Source: Tepidamorphus gemmatus
Lineage (GTDB): Bacteria; Pseudomonadota; Alphaproteobacteria; Rhizobiales; Tepidamorphaceae
Assembly (NCBI RefSeq): GCF_004346195.1
Contig: NZ_SMAK01000009.1
Span: 62,001 to 126,000, forward strand
Reading direction: 5' to 3'
DNA: 64,000 bases
The notes beneath the pieces were generated by a model. That model worked only from the letters and a program-made list of their open reading frames with translations, was not told the DNA's origin and did no database searches. The position numbers and the translations under genes were made by a program. Below are positions 15,194 to 24,873 of this stretch, in pieces (within the stretch, counting starts at the first letter, position 1; the number at the start of each line of letters is the position of its first letter).

Positions 15194-15967
15194 TCAGCAG
15201 CGAACGGCTACCACAAACAGGCGAGGAAAGCGCAACAGCACCTTGCCGTCACTGCGGGGCGGATAGGCGGTGGCGACGCGGCGGGTGTAGGCAGTCAGAT
15301 AGTCCGCGCGGGCGGCGGCATCGAGCGGCTCCAGGAACGGTCGCAGGCCGGCTCCCTCCATCCAGGCCACCACTGCTTCGGCTCCGTCGAGGGGAATATT
15401 GTAGACGGTGTGCCAGATATCGACCATGGCCGAGAGGGGGGCCAGCGCGTCATAATACGCCTCGGGCGGCGGCAGCAGCTGCCGCGCCGCTGCCGCATCC
15501 CGCAGCAGGTCCCGCCAGGGGCCGTCCGCGGCCGTCTCGACCATCGCCCGATGGCTGGGCTCGGCAAGATTGTCCGGCATCTGCACGGCGAGCACGGCGC
15601 CCGGCCGCAGCGCCGCGAGCAGACGGACCATCACGCCGAGATGATTCGGCACCCAGTGCAGCACCGCATTGGCGAACAGCAGGTCCTCGGCGCCGCTCGG
15701 CATCCAGACCCCCACATCTTCCGCCAGGAAGGCGAGACCCGGCAGCCGCTTGCGCGCCGCGGCCAGCATGTCGGGCGAAGCGTCGAGGCCTGCGACCTCG
15801 GCGGAAGGCCAGCGGCCGACGAGCAGTTCCGTCGAATTGCCGGGTCCGCAGCCCAGATCGACCACCAACCGGGGCGCGACCAGCGGAACCCGCGCCAGCA
15901 GCTCGGCGGCGGCACGGCCGCGCTCGTCCTCGAAGCGGACATACTGGCTGGCGGACCAGGTAATCAT
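15194..15967 (-). CDS. tam: Trans-aconitate 2-methyltransferase
   Basis: A 257-residue SAM-dependent methyltransferase closely resembling E. coli Tam (252 residues) along its length: ELLARVPL, VVDLGCGPGNSTELL (SAM motif I), LLFANAVLHWVPNHL, VLAVQMPDNLAEPSH, YYDALAPL...VDIWHTVYN, and the ending LLRFPRLFVVAVR. It methylates trans-aconitate, an aconitase inhibitor formed spontaneously from cis-aconitate, in the cytoplasm. ATG 15967 (MITWSASQY) matches the family start. It lies 65 bases upstream of matB on the same strand, possibly co-transcribed. Confidence 0.9.
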   Translation of the reverse strand: MITWSASQYVRFEDERGRAAAELLARVPLVAPRLVVDLGCGPGNSTELLVGRWPSAEVAGLDASPDMLAAARKRLPGLAFLAEDVGVWMPSGAEDLLFANAVLHWVPNHLGVMVRLLAALRPGAVLAVQMPDNLAEPSHRAMVETAADGPWRDLLRDAAAARQLLPPPEAYYDALAPLSAMVDIWHTVYNIPLDGAEAVVAWMEGAGLRPFLEPLDAAARADYLTAYTRRVATAYPPRSDGKVLLRFPRLFVVAVRC

Positions 15968-16098
15968 GGGCACAGCGATACACTGCGCCCGCATTCTCCG
16001 CCAGCCTGCGCCTGACGGCAGCTCAGCATGCACTAACCAACCCCGTTATGCGGGCGTTAACGCGCATCCGGACAAGCTTGCCCGCAAAGGATGTCCCG

Positions 16099-18744
16099 AT
16101 GGCAAAGGCGAAGCATACCGGAGCGGACGCGCCGCGGATGGAGGCAGACGAAGTCGCGCGGATGCGTCGGCTCGAGGAGTACGACATCATCGGGACATCG
16201 CCGGAACGCGAATACGACGATATCGCCCGCCTCGCCGCCGACGCCCTGAACGCCCCGATCGCCCTTCTCTGTCTGACCGAACGCGACCGGCACTGGTTCA
16301 AGGCGCATATCGGAACCGATCTGGTCGAGGTGCCGCGCAGCGAGAGCTTCTGCGACCATGCGATGCGCGACGATCGCGTCTTCGTGGTGCCGGATGCGTC
16401 TGCGGATCCGCGCTTCCGGGACTATCCCCTCGTCGCTGGCCCTCCAGGCCTGCGCTTCTACGCAGGAAAGACGATCGTCGCGGCGGATGGACACCAGATC
16501 GGCACGCTGTGCGTCTGCGACACCGAACCGCGCAGCGGCATCGACGCGCGTCAGAGGCGGGCGATCGAGAGTCTCGCGCGCCTCGCCGCAGACCGGCTGG
16601 AACTGCGCCGTCACCAGTTGCGGATGCAACTGGAGCGCCGTCGCGCCGCCGAGGCGGAGGCGGAGGCACGGCGCGCGCACGAACGGCTGCGCGATGCCAT
16701 CGAGATGGTTCCCCAGGCGCTCGTCTTCCGCGACGCCGACGACCGGTACGTGCTGTGGAACCGGCGCTATGCCGAGCTCTACAGCGATATCGCCGACCTT
16801 CTGAAACCCGGGATCTCCTATGAGGAGATACTGCGCGCGAGCCTCGACCGCGGCAACCATGTCGAGGCGATCGACGACAAGGAGGCCTGGCTGGCCAACC
16901 GGCTGGTCAAGCGCAACGGGGTGGCGCCGATCCGCGAACAGAAGCTGCGGGACGGACGCTGGTTGCGGATCGAGGAGCGCCAGACGGCCGATGGCGGCGT
17001 CGTCGGCGTCCATATCGACATCACCGAGCTGAAGACGCGCGAGGCACATTTCCGCCTTCTCTTCGAGGGCAATCCGCTGCCGATGTTCGTCTTCGACCGC
17101 AGCTCGCTGGTCTTGCTGGCGGTGAACCAGGCGATGATCGATCAGCTGGGCTACGATCGCGATGCCCTGATCGGCATGAATGTCCTCGCATTGCACGCGC
17201 AGGACGAACGGGACACCGTCCGGACGGTGATAGGTTCCGACCGTCTGGAAATGTCACCGGTTGTGGTCCGCCGCTATATCACGGCAGGTGGCAGCATCAT
17301 CCATGCCCTGCCCTATCGCCAGGTGATCGACTATCATGGCACCTCGGCGGTGCTGGTTGCGCTGGTGGACGTGACGGAACGGATCGCCGCCGAGGAGCGC
17401 GTCAGCTATCTGGCTCACCACGACACCCTGACCGGGCTGCCGAACCGTGCGGCTTTCGAAGCCCGCCTCGACCGGGCCGTTTCGGAGGCCCGCAGGACGA
17501 GGACCAATGTCGGCCTCTGCCTTATCGACATCGACCATTTCAAGGACATCAACGACACGCTCGGCCACGGCGCCGGCGATGCCGTGCTGCGGTTCGTCGC
17601 CGATCATCTGCGCCAGGCCGTGCGCACCAGCGATTTCATCGCCAGGCTCGGCGGTGACGAGTTCGCGGTGATCCTTCCCGACATCTCGGGCGATCGCGCC
17701 CTCGAGGTGGTCAGCAAGCGACTGCTCGGCCTCGACGCCGTGCGGTTGAAGGAGGTGGCGTTGCCCGCGGGATTGAGCGCAAGCATCGGCATCGCCCGAT
17801 TTCCGGCAGACGCTTGGACCGCCGAGCAGCTCATCCAGAATGCCGACATTGCCCTGTACCGCTCGAAGACGTCCGGCCGGGCGCGGCTGACGGTCTTCGA
17901 CAGCGAGCTGCGCCGGCGGATCCACGAGCGCATCAACCTGAAGAACCGGTTCCGGCAGGCAATTCGCGCCGGCGAGATCATGCCCTATTACCAGGCGATC
18001 ATCGACCTCGACAGCGGTCGCGTCTGCGGGCTGGAAGCGCTCGCCCGCTGGCGGCATCCGGACCGCGGCGTGATCGCCGCCGCGGCCTTCGCCGACGTCT
18101 TCGAGGACGCCGAACTGTCGGCCGAACTCGGCCTCGCCATGCTCGAGCGCTCAACCGACGACATGCAGGACTGGGAGAGGCTCCGGCTTCCCTATTGCCG
18201 TATCGGGCTCAACGTCACGGCCGGTGATCTGCGACTGCCGGGATTCGTCGACGAGGTCCTCGCGACCCTCTCGGCAAAGCGACTCGATCCGACGCGGCTG
18301 CTGGTCGAGGTGACCGAGAACGTCGTCATTGACCGCGAGGACGGACTCGTCATAACCGCTTTGAACGAGCTTGCCCGGCACGGCCTGCGTATCGCGCTCG
18401 ACGACTTCGGAACCGGTCACGCCTCGCTCACCCACCTCAAGAAGGTCGATGTGTTCAGCCTCAAGATCGACCAGTCCTTCGTGCGCAACCTTGTCGGCAA
18501 CCGCGAGGACCGGGCGATCGTCAATGCCGTGATCGGGCTCGGGGCGAGCCTTGGCATCCGCACCGTCGCCGAGGGCATAGAGACGATCGAGCAGGCCGCG
18601 ATGCTGCGCGCCGCAGGCTGCACCGCCGGCCAGGGTTACCTGTTCAGCCGGCCGATTCCGGCCGGCGAGGTGCCGCGTCTCGTCACCGCCTACGCGGACA
18701 CGCCGTGGTCTCCGGCGGCGAATGCCGCGACGCGGGTTGCCTGA
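16099..18744 (+). CDS. GAF-PAS-PAS-GGDEF-EAL cyclic-di-GMP regulatory protein
   Basis: An 881-residue cytoplasmic signalling protein with no transmembrane segments. The domain order is GAF (about 25-170), two PAS domains (about 190-310 and 320-430), GGDEF (about 440-605) and EAL (about 620-865). The diguanylate cyclase site is intact (LGGDEF near 517), with DIDHFKDINDTLGH upstream. The phosphodiesterase domain keeps the EAL triad near 645, plus DDFGTGHASL and AEGIET, so both activities are possible. ATG 16099 has AAAGGA 7 bases upstream. The GAF start (RRLEEYDIIGTSPEREYDDI) is typical of light- or redox-independent GAF sensors. The signal is unknown; the gene stands alone, ending 4 bases from the convergent ettA stop. 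Confidence 0.92.
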   Translation: MAKAKHTGADAPRMEADEVARMRRLEEYDIIGTSPEREYDDIARLAADALNAPIALLCLTERDRHWFKAHIGTDLVEVPRSESFCDHAMRDDRVFVVPDASADPRFRDYPLVAGPPGLRFYAGKTIVAADGHQIGTLCVCDTEPRSGIDARQRRAIESLARLAADRLELRRHQLRMQLERRRAAEAEAEARRAHERLRDAIEMVPQALVFRDADDRYVLWNRRYAELYSDIADLLKPGISYEEILRASLDRGNHVEAIDDKEAWLANRLVKRNGVAPIREQKLRDGRWLRIEERQTADGGVVGVHIDITELKTREAHFRLLFEGNPLPMFVFDRSSLVLLAVNQAMIDQLGYDRDALIGMNVLALHAQDERDTVRTVIGSDRLEMSPVVVRRYITAGGSIIHALPYRQVIDYHGTSAVLVALVDVTERIAAEERVSYLAHHDTLTGLPNRAAFEARLDRAVSEARRTRTNVGLCLIDIDHFKDINDTLGHGAGDAVLRFVADHLRQAVRTSDFIARLGGDEFAVILPDISGDRALEVVSKRLLGLDAVRLKEVALPAGLSASIGIARFPADAWTAEQLIQNADIALYRSKTSGRARLTVFDSELRRRIHERINLKNRFRQAIRAGEIMPYYQAIIDLDSGRVCGLEALARWRHPDRGVIAAAAFADVFEDAELSAELGLAMLERSTDDMQDWERLRLPYCRIGLNVTAGDLRLPGFVDEVLATLSAKRLDPTRLLVEVTENVVIDREDGLVITALNELARHGLRIALDDFGTGHASLTHLKKVDVFSLKIDQSFVRNLVGNREDRAIVNAVIGLGASLGIRTVAEGIETIEQAAMLRAAGCTAGQGYLFSRPIPAGEVPRLVTAYADTPWSPAANAATRVA

Positions 18745-18748
18745 CGGA

Positions 18749-20407
18749 TCAGCTGCGCGTCAGTCGCTTGTACTTGATCCGCTTCGGCATCACCGCGTCC
18801 GATCCGAGGCGGCGCTTCTTGTCTTCCTCGTAGGCCTGGAAGTTGCCCTCGAACCATTCGACATGGCTGTCGCCCTCGAAGGCGAGGATGTGCGTGGCGA
18901 GCCGATCGAGAAACATGCGTTCGTGGCTGATCACCACCACGCAGCCGGCGAACTCCTCAAGCGCGTCCTCGAGCGCGCCCAGTGTCTCGGTGTCGAGATC
19001 GTTGGTGGGTTCGTCGAGCAGGAGCACGTTGGCGCCGGACTTGAGCACCTTGGCCAGATGCACCCGATTGCGCTGGCCGCCTGACAGCGAGCCGACCTTC
19101 TGCTGCTGGTCGCCGCCCTTGAAGTTGAAGGCCGCGGTGTAGGCGCGGGAGTTGACCTCGCGCTTGCCGAGCGTGATCACATCGTTGCCGCCGGAGATCT
19201 CCTCCCACACGGTCTTGTTGGGATCGAGTGCGTCGCGGCTCTGGTCGACATAGCCGAGCTGGACCGTCTCTCCCAGCCGGATGATGCCGGAATCCGGCGT
19301 CTCCTGCCCGGTGATCATCCGGAACAGCGTGGTCTTGCCGGCACCATTGGGGCCGATCACGCCGACGATGCCGCCAGGTGGCAACCTGAACGAGAGATCG
19401 TCGATCAGCAGCCGGTCGCCATAGCCCTTTGACAGATGTTCGACCTCGATCACGACATCGCCCAGGCGCGGTCCCGGCGGAATGACGATCTCGACATTGC
19501 CGGCGCGCATGCGCTCCTCGTTCTGGCGCAGAAGGTCGTCATAGGCCTGGATGCGGGCCTTGGACTTCGCCTGCCGCGCGCGCGGGCTCGCGGCGATCCA
19601 TTCGCGCTCCCGCGCCAGCGCCCGTTCGCGCGCGGCATCCTCGCGGCCTTCCTGCTCGAGACGCTTGGCCTTCTTCTCGAGGTAGATCGAATAGTTGCCC
19701 TCGTAGGGAATGCCGCGCCCGCGATCGAGCTCGAGGATCCAGCCCGTCACGTTGTCAAGGAAGTAGCGGTCGTGGGTGACGATCAGGATCGCGCCGGGAT
19801 ACTCGCGCAGATGATTCTCCAGCCAGTGCACCGTCTCCGCATCGAGGTGGTTCGTCGGCTCGTCGAGCAGCAGCAGATCGGGCTGTTCGAGCAGCAGCCG
19901 GCACAGCGCCACGCGGCGCCTCTCGCCACCCGACAGCGCCGAAACGTCCGCGTCCGGCGGTGGGCAGCGCAACGCATCCATCGCCTGCTCGACCTGGCTG
20001 TCGAGGTCCCACAGATTGAGACGGTCGATCTCGTCCTGCAGCCTGCCGGCCTCTTCTGCCGTCTCGTCGGAATAGTTCATCATCAGGTCGTTGTAGCGAT
20101 CGAGGATCGCCTGCTTGGCCGCCACGCCGTCCATGACGTTGCCGCGCACGTCCTTGGACGGATCAAGCTGCGGTTCCTGGGGCAGGTATCCGCAGCGCGC
20201 GCCATCGGCGAGCCAGGCCTCGCCCGTGAACTCCCTGTCGAGACCGGCCATGATCCTGAGCAGCGTCGACTTGCCGGAGCCGTTGGGGCCGAGCACGCCG
20301 ATCTTGGCATCCGGATAGAAGCTCAGGTTGATGTTTTCCAGGACCTTCTTGCCACCCGTATAGGTCTTTGTCAGGCCCTGCATGTGATAGATGAACTGGC
20401 GCGCCAT
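18749..20407 (-). CDS. ettA: Energy-dependent translational throttle protein EttA (ABC-F ATPase)
   Basis: A 552-residue ABC-F protein with two ATPase domains: Walker [10 protein letters not shown] near residue 40 and GPNGAGKTT near 355, signatures [12 protein letters not shown] and [12 protein letters not shown], and Walker [15 protein letters not shown] and [13 protein letters not shown]. The linker carries the arm of EttA and the basic [11 protein letters not shown] segment. The N-terminus [14 protein letters not shown] and the tail KRIKYKRL are EttA-specific. It binds the ribosomal E site and restrains initiation when ADP is high. ATG 20407 is preferred to 20431 for that conserved N-terminus. 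Confidence 0.96.
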   Translation of the reverse strand: MARQFIYHMQGLTKTYTGGKKVLENINLSFYPDAKIGVLGPNGSGKSTLLRIMAGLDREFTGEAWLADGARCGYLPQEPQLDPSKDVRGNVMDGVAAKQAILDRYNDLMMNYSDETAEEAGRLQDEIDRLNLWDLDSQVEQAMDALRCPPPDADVSALSGGERRRVALCRLLLEQPDLLLLDEPTNHLDAETVHWLENHLREYPGAILIVTHDRYFLDNVTGWILELDRGRGIPYEGNYSIYLEKKAKRLEQEGREDAARERALAREREWIAASPRARQAKSKARIQAYDDLLRQNEERMRAGNVEIVIPPGPRLGDVVIEVEHLSKGYGDRLLIDDLSFRLPPGGIVGVIGPNGAGKTTLFRMITGQETPDSGIIRLGETVQLGYVDQSRDALDPNKTVWEEISGGNDVITLGKREVNSRAYTAAFNFKGGDQQQKVGSLSGGQRNRVHLAKVLKSGANVLLLDEPTNDLDTETLGALEDALEEFAGCVVVISHERMFLDRLATHILAFEGDSHVEWFEGNFQAYEEDKKRRLGSDAVMPKRIKYKRLTRS

Positions 20408-20588
20408 CGTCGGCCTCGAACCCGTTGTCACGACTGTCGGGGAATATCGGCTGCCCTTCTAGGGCATGGCCGGAGGGTACGCAACGGGGCGGGATCCGCC
20501 CCCATCTCCCACAACCGGCGGCGCCGGCCATTGGCAACCGAATGTCAATTTTTGCACAGAACACTTGGATCTGCGGATCAGAGCCTGG

Positions 20589-21479
20589 ATGAGAAAGATC
20601 ATGCCGCTCTTCGCCGAAGCGTATCACGAGTTTTCGGACGAACAGATTCATTCACCCAGCCTCAAACGGCTTCGCTCCATCTGGCAGACCTGCGCACGGG
20701 GCGGACTGCCACAGCTCGCCGACATGATGCAGCACGGCCTCGGCGATCTCGACGACCGCTATTCGCTGAAGGTGCCCGAAGGCAGCGGCCACTTCATCTA
20801 CACCCATTACGGCCACACGCTGGCGCGCTTCTCCCGCCAGAACCTGCTCGGACTGACGACGCGCCGGCTTCCCGCCGACATCCGCAACTTCCTGGTGCGC
20901 GAATACAACAAGGTCATCCTGACCGGCCAGCCGGTGTTCCTGATCAGTTCCGGTTACGAGGACAGCCTCGACATCTGGGAATGGCTCATCGTGCCAGCAC
21001 GCATGGAAGGTGGTCTGACGGTGCTGGTCGGCATGGGCGAGCCACGCAACATGCGCGACACCCTGTCCGACACGATCCTCGAGGCCTCGCCCGATGCCAT
21101 CATCGCCATCCAGGCAATCCAGGACGATTTCGGCACGGTCTATGACGGCCGGATCATCGCGCTCAACGAGAGCGCCTGCCGGGCCATGGGCAAGACCCGC
21201 GGGCAGCTGATCCACCAGCCCCTGCTCGCAATCTTTCCGCAGCTGCAGGACAACGGCATCTGGGATCTCTGCCTCGAGGTCCTCGCAGCCCGAACGGCCA
21301 TCCGTTTCGACATCGATGCCCAGCCGCTGAGCTTCGGACTGCAGAGGATGACGCTGTTCCCCATGACCGGCGGACTCGCCATCATGATGCAGGATATCTC
21401 CGACCTGTCCGGCGAGGCCGTGCCGCTCATCGGCTGCCGTCCATCCAACATCTCGCGCTTCGCGGCCGCCGCGGCCTGA
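20589..21479 (+). CDS. PAS-domain protein of unknown function
   Basis: About 296 residues. The N-terminal region (SLKRLRSIWQTCARGGLPQLADM...GHFIYTHYGHTLARFSRQNLLG) resembles the PAS_5-type sensory domain common in alphaproteobacteria. A second PAS-like unit follows from about residue 175 (ILEASPDAIIAIQAIQDDFG...GRIIALNESACRAMGKTRGQL). No output domain (kinase, GGDEF or HTH) is present, so it may act through protein contacts. The start is uncertain between ATG 20589 and ATG 20601. It is divergent from ettA, with a 180-base gap between them. Confidence 0.7.
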   Translation: MRKIMPLFAEAYHEFSDEQIHSPSLKRLRSIWQTCARGGLPQLADMMQHGLGDLDDRYSLKVPEGSGHFIYTHYGHTLARFSRQNLLGLTTRRLPADIRNFLVREYNKVILTGQPVFLISSGYEDSLDIWEWLIVPARMEGGLTVLVGMGEPRNMRDTLSDTILEASPDAIIAIQAIQDDFGTVYDGRIIALNESACRAMGKTRGQLIHQPLLAIFPQLQDNGIWDLCLEVLAARTAIRFDIDAQPLSFGLQRMTLFPMTGGLAIMMQDISDLSGEAVPLIGCRPSNISRFAAAAA

Positions 21480-21539
21480 TCGCCGGCGCCGCCGGCATCC
21501 CCGTCCGCCCGATACGTCGCGGCGGACGCAAGGCGCGGC

Positions 21540-21572
21540 TTGACATTTCAACATTTCTTGTATCATTGAACC
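21540..21572 (+). promoter_or_regulatory. arsR promoter/operator, apparently giving a leaderless mRNA
   Basis: TTGACA (21540-21545) and TATCAT (21561-21566) are spaced by 15 bases. TTCAA (21547-21551) and TTGAA (21566-21570) form an inverted repeat overlapping this promoter, as expected for an ArsR operator. The arsR ATG is at 21573, about seven bases after the -10, so the transcript would begin at or very near the start codon. No ribosome site precedes the ATG. Confidence 0.55.
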
Positions 21573-21926
21573 ATGGACGATGACCTCGCCGTCACCCGCC
21601 TCGCCGCGCTCGGGCAGATCCACAGGCTTGCCCTGTTCCGGCGGCTCGTGCGCGCCGGCCCTTCCGGGCTGGCGGCGGGTGTGCTTGCAGCGGACTGCGC
21701 TCTCCAGCCCTCGGCTCTGAGCTTCCACATCGGCCATCTCGAGCGCTCCGGCCTCGTGACCAGCCGCCGCGAAGGGCGCCACGTCTACTATGCCGTCGCC
21801 GTCGAGGAGATGAGGCGGCTGCTCGTGCACCTCACCGCGGACTGTTGCGATGGCCATCCCGAGATCTGCGGCGGCCTTGCCGTTGCCATCGCCAACCCGC
21901 CAGCCTGCGAGACGGAATCATGCTGA
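21573..21926 (+). CDS. arsR: ArsR-family metalloregulator (arsenic-type)
   Basis: A 117-residue winged-helix repressor: RLAALGQIHRLALFRRLVRAG, the recognition helix region LQPSALSFHIGHLERSGLV and the wing SRREGRHVYYAV. Cysteines at 91, 92, 99, 112 and 117 lie in the C-terminal part (ADCCDGHPEIC, CETESC) and are candidates for As(III) or Sb(III) binding; Cys42 is in the HTH region. It would derepress the operon on metalloid binding. It is first in arsR-arsC-acr3. Its end overlaps the arsC start by 7 bases. Confidence 0.9.
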   Translation: MDDDLAVTRLAALGQIHRLALFRRLVRAGPSGLAAGVLAADCALQPSALSFHIGHLERSGLVTSRREGRHVYYAVAVEEMRRLLVHLTADCCDGHPEICGGLAVAIANPPACETESC

Positions 21927-22447
21927 AGGACTCCGCGCACTACAATGTGCTGTTCCTGTGCACCGGCAACTCGGCCCGCTCGATCATCGCCGAGGCGATC
22001 ATGAACCGGCTCGGTGCGCCGCGCTTCAAGGCCTGGTCGGCGGGTAGTCAGCCGAAGGGCGAGGTGCATCCCTACACACTCGATCTGCTGCGCTCGCTCA
22101 ATCACGACGTCACCGGCTTGCGCTCGAAGTCGTGGGACGAGTTCGCCCGCCCCGACGCGCCGCCGCTCGATTTCGTCTTCACCGTCTGCGACAACGCGGC
22201 CAACGAAGTCTGCCCGATCTGGCCGGGACAGCCGATGTCAGCGCATTGGGGTGTGCCTGATCCCGCGGCCGTCGAGGGCAGCGAAGCGTTGAAGCGCGCG
22301 GCCTTCGCCGACACCTACCGGATGATGCACCAGCGCATCTCCATCTTCACCAGCCTGCCGATCGCCTCGCTCGACAAGCTCTCCCTGCAGAAGCGGCTCG
22401 ACGAGATCGGCCGCAACCGCGACAAGGCCGGAGAGACCGCGGCCTGA
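21920..22447 (+). CDS. arsC: Arsenate reductase, low-molecular-weight phosphatase type
   Basis: A 175-residue enzyme with the phosphatase-like P-loop VLFLCTGNSARS (nucleophile Cys14) and the later pair in FTVCDNAANEVCPIWPGQP. It reduces arsenate to arsenite using thioredoxin- or glutathione-linked thiols. Other family stretches are AEAIMNRL, WSAGSQPKGEVHPYTL and AHWGVPDPAAVEG. It is slightly longer than thioredoxin-type enzymes because of a C-terminal tail. ATG 21920 lies inside the arsR 3' end, indicating coupling. The product arsenite would be exported by the next gene. Confidence 0.93.
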   Translation: MLKDSAHYNVLFLCTGNSARSIIAEAIMNRLGAPRFKAWSAGSQPKGEVHPYTLDLLRSLNHDVTGLRSKSWDEFARPDAPPLDFVFTVCDNAANEVCPIWPGQPMSAHWGVPDPAAVEGSEALKRAAFADTYRMMHQRISIFTSLPIASLDKLSLQKRLDEIGRNRDKAGETAA

Positions 22448-22494
22448 TCACTGCCAGCTGCCATCCACGACACCGAAGCGACGAGGTCCGCGGC

Positions 22495-23562
22495 GTGACG
22501 CTGTTCGAGAGATACCTGACCCTGTGGGTCGGCCTGTGCATCGTGGTCGGCGTTGCCCTCGGCCACTTCCTGCCCGACCTGTTTCAGGCGATCGGAGCTG
22601 CAGAGATTGCCAGGGTAAACCTGCCGGTGGCCGTGCTGATCTGGCTGATGATCATCCCGATGCTGGCCAGGATCGACTTTGCCGCCCTCGCCAGCGTCCG
22701 CGCGCACTGGCGCGGCATCGGCGTGACTCTGTTCGTGAACTGGGCGGTGAAGCCATTCTCGATGGCACTGCTCGGCTGGCTGTTCATCGGATGGCTGTTC
22801 CGCCGATGGCTGCCCGCCGACCAGATTGACGGCTACATAGCCGGCCTGATCCTGCTGGCGGCCGCGCCCTGCACGGCGATGGTGTTCGTGTGGAGCAACC
22901 TGTCCGACGGCGAACCGCACTTCACCCTGTCGCAGGTGGCGCTGAACGACGTCATCATGGTGTTTGCCTTCGCGCCGATCGTGGGCCTGCTGCTGGGGCT
23001 GTCTGCGATCGTCGTGCCGTGGGACACGCTGATCCTGTCGGTTGCGCTCTACATCGTCGTTCCGGTGATCATTGCCCAGCTGCTGCGTCGGCGCCGGCTG
23101 GCGTCCGGTGGCGAGCCCGCACTGCGGCGCCTGCTCGCCGTCATGCAGCCGGTGTCGCTCCTGGCCCTGCTGATGACGCTCGTCCTGCTGTTCGGCTTCC
23201 AGGGAGAGCAGATCATCGCCCAGCCGCTCATCATCGCCATGCTGGCAGTGCCGATCCTGATCCAGGTCTACTTCAATTCGGGGCTCGCCTATCTGCTCAA
23301 TCGGGTGACCGGCGAGGCTCATTGCGTGGCCGCGCCATCGGCGCTGATCGGCGCGTCGAACTTCTTCGAGCTCGCCGTCGCCGCCGCGATCAGCCTGTTC
23401 GGGTTCCACTCCGGCGCCGCCCTCGCCACGGTCGTCGGCGTCCTCATCGAGGTCCCGGTGATGTTGTCCGTCGTCAGGATCGTCAACGCGACCAAACCCT
23501 GGTACGAGCGCGGTCTGCGCCGCGCGCCGGATCCGGCGACCGGGCCTGCGGGTCAAGGCTGA
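22495..23562 (+). CDS. acr3: Acr3-family arsenite efflux permease
   Basis: A 355-residue inner-membrane protein with ten hydrophobic helices of the BART superfamily. The essential cysteine motif is seen in LILLAAAPCTAMVFVWSNL; other landmarks are FVNWAVKPFSMALLGWLF, LNDVIMVFAFAP and IGASNFFELAVAAAISLFG. It exports As(OH)3/arsenite using the proton gradient. It begins with GTG 22495, 47 bases after arsC. No arsA or arsH follows. The convergent DUF3095 gene ends 7 bases away. Confidence 0.93.
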   Translation: MTLFERYLTLWVGLCIVVGVALGHFLPDLFQAIGAAEIARVNLPVAVLIWLMIIPMLARIDFAALASVRAHWRGIGVTLFVNWAVKPFSMALLGWLFIGWLFRRWLPADQIDGYIAGLILLAAAPCTAMVFVWSNLSDGEPHFTLSQVALNDVIMVFAFAPIVGLLLGLSAIVVPWDTLILSVALYIVVPVIIAQLLRRRRLASGGEPALRRLLAVMQPVSLLALLMTLVLLFGFQGEQIIAQPLIIAMLAVPILIQVYFNSGLAYLLNRVTGEAHCVAAPSALIGASNFFELAVAAAISLFGFHSGAALATVVGVLIEVPVMLSVVRIVNATKPWYERGLRRAPDPATGPAGQG

Positions 23563-23569
23563 GGCAGAC

Positions 23570-24739
23570 TCACGCAGCCGCCGGCGGCATCGATGCCTGC
23601 TGCTTGAGCATCGCCGCCGCCCGCGCATAGCCGCCTGCTGCCCCGTCGATGAAGTGGATGTGGTCATCGCGCGTCAGCGACGGCACCAGACAGGTCATCA
23701 GCGCCGCATCCTGCGCATGCAGGCCGTACTGGGCGATTCCCCGCGCGGCTGCCTCCTCCAGTTCGGCGCGCAACCGTGCCTCGACCCCGGCGTCAGCATC
23801 GACCGTCATGCGCAGCCCGTCGTCGAACTTGCGGAAGTCGGAGTTGCGCGCGGTAACGGTCTTGTAGCGTTCCGGATCGAAATCGCCCAGCTTGCGGCCG
23901 GCGAGGAACACGACAGCCGCCATCAGCGATAGCGCCAGCAGCCGCACATAGGCGATCGCGACACCAAGCCGCCCCTTGCCGCTGCGCGCCTCGATCCCCA
24001 GCCCGCCGGGCGGGAACCGCCAGCGCAGCGTCGTCGGGCTGACCGGATTGCCTCGGTCCGGCGCGGCCTCGACGATCGCGGATATGCGACTGACCAGGGC
24101 TGCGAAGGCATCGGCGGGGGCGCCCGGCGCCGGACGTACCAGGATCGACAGGATCCGCCCGTTGCGCGCGGCAATCGGCTCCCATCGACACGACAGACCG
24201 GCAAGGTCCGGCCAAGCGCCGGGAGCGGCTTCGGGAAGCGTGATCAGTCCGGCCTTGAGCTGCTCCTCCGCCCAGTTCAGCCCGTTGCCGGAAAACAGCG
24301 CAAAGGCAACGTCGGGCGACACCCCGAACCGGGCAATGCGCACGTCGTGGCCCGCTGCGCGAATGGCGTCGACGCCGATGGTGCCCACCCGCAGATCCAG
24401 ATCGAGTGCTTCGGCCGCATACCGCCGCACCGAGGCCATCGCCGCGCCCGCTGCCGCGCCCATCGTCCCGGGCAATGCAACGGCGGCGCCATCCCCGCCG
24501 AAGACGAACGGGAAATCCCGCGTCGCAAGCGCGTTCATGAGCGCCGCGATGACCGACGCCCCCACCATGTTGACGGCCTTGTAGCGGCCCTCGGCGATCG
24601 CTTGGGTGGAGTTTCGGACATCCGCCACACCGATGATCCAGCCCGGCGGCAGAGGCGTGTAGCGCTGCCCATCGCCGACATCCTCGAAGCGTTCAAGGAT
24701 CGGAATGCTCCGGTAGAAGTCGAGATCGTTCGTCGTCAT
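23570..24739 (-). CDS. DUF3095 family protein (adenylate cyclase-like fold)
   Basis: A 389-residue protein of the DUF3095 family, which is distantly related to class III nucleotide cyclases. The N-terminus contains FYRSIPILERFEDVGD and WIIGVADVRNSTQAIAEGRYKAVNMVGA, and then FPFVFGGDGAAVALP, where the DVRNST and GGDG segments line up with the two metal-binding aspartates of cyclases. A hydrophobic segment (LLALSLMAAVVFLAG) lies in the C-terminal half. Catalysis is unproven. ATG 24739 is chosen because the homology begins with MTTNDLDFY. It lies 134 bases downstream of the DUF6455 gene start on the same strand. Confidence 0.8.
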   Translation of the reverse strand: MTTNDLDFYRSIPILERFEDVGDGQRYTPLPPGWIIGVADVRNSTQAIAEGRYKAVNMVGASVIAALMNALATRDFPFVFGGDGAAVALPGTMGAAAGAAMASVRRYAAEALDLDLRVGTIGVDAIRAAGHDVRIARFGVSPDVAFALFSGNGLNWAEEQLKAGLITLPEAAPGAWPDLAGLSCRWEPIAARNGRILSILVRPAPGAPADAFAALVSRISAIVEAAPDRGNPVSPTTLRWRFPPGGLGIEARSGKGRLGVAIAYVRLLALSLMAAVVFLAGRKLGDFDPERYKTVTARNSDFRKFDDGLRMTVDADAGVEARLRAELEEAAARGIAQYGLHAQDAALMTCLVPSLTRDDHIHFIDGAAGGYARAAAMLKQQASMPPAAA

Positions 24740-24873
24740 GGCGCATCCGGCAACAGCGTCGCCGGTTCCGCCGGCGCGTGCTCTCAGCATACGCTCAGGG
24801 CCGCCGGATCGGATGCCCCGCCGGCGTCACGATCGCGTGCCTTCGCCGAAATCTGCTGTGCCGGCAGGCCGGA

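Noticed and set aside
13524-15266. 580-codon open frame opposite matB
   Set aside because: Its composition is low-complexity and polar, typical of an antisense frame, and matB on the other strand carries all ligase motifs.
20486-20502. GGGGCGG-GAT-CCGCCCC hairpin upstream of the PAS gene
   Set aside because: It lies between divergent starts, so it cannot be a terminator of either gene; too short and GC-biased to call an operator.
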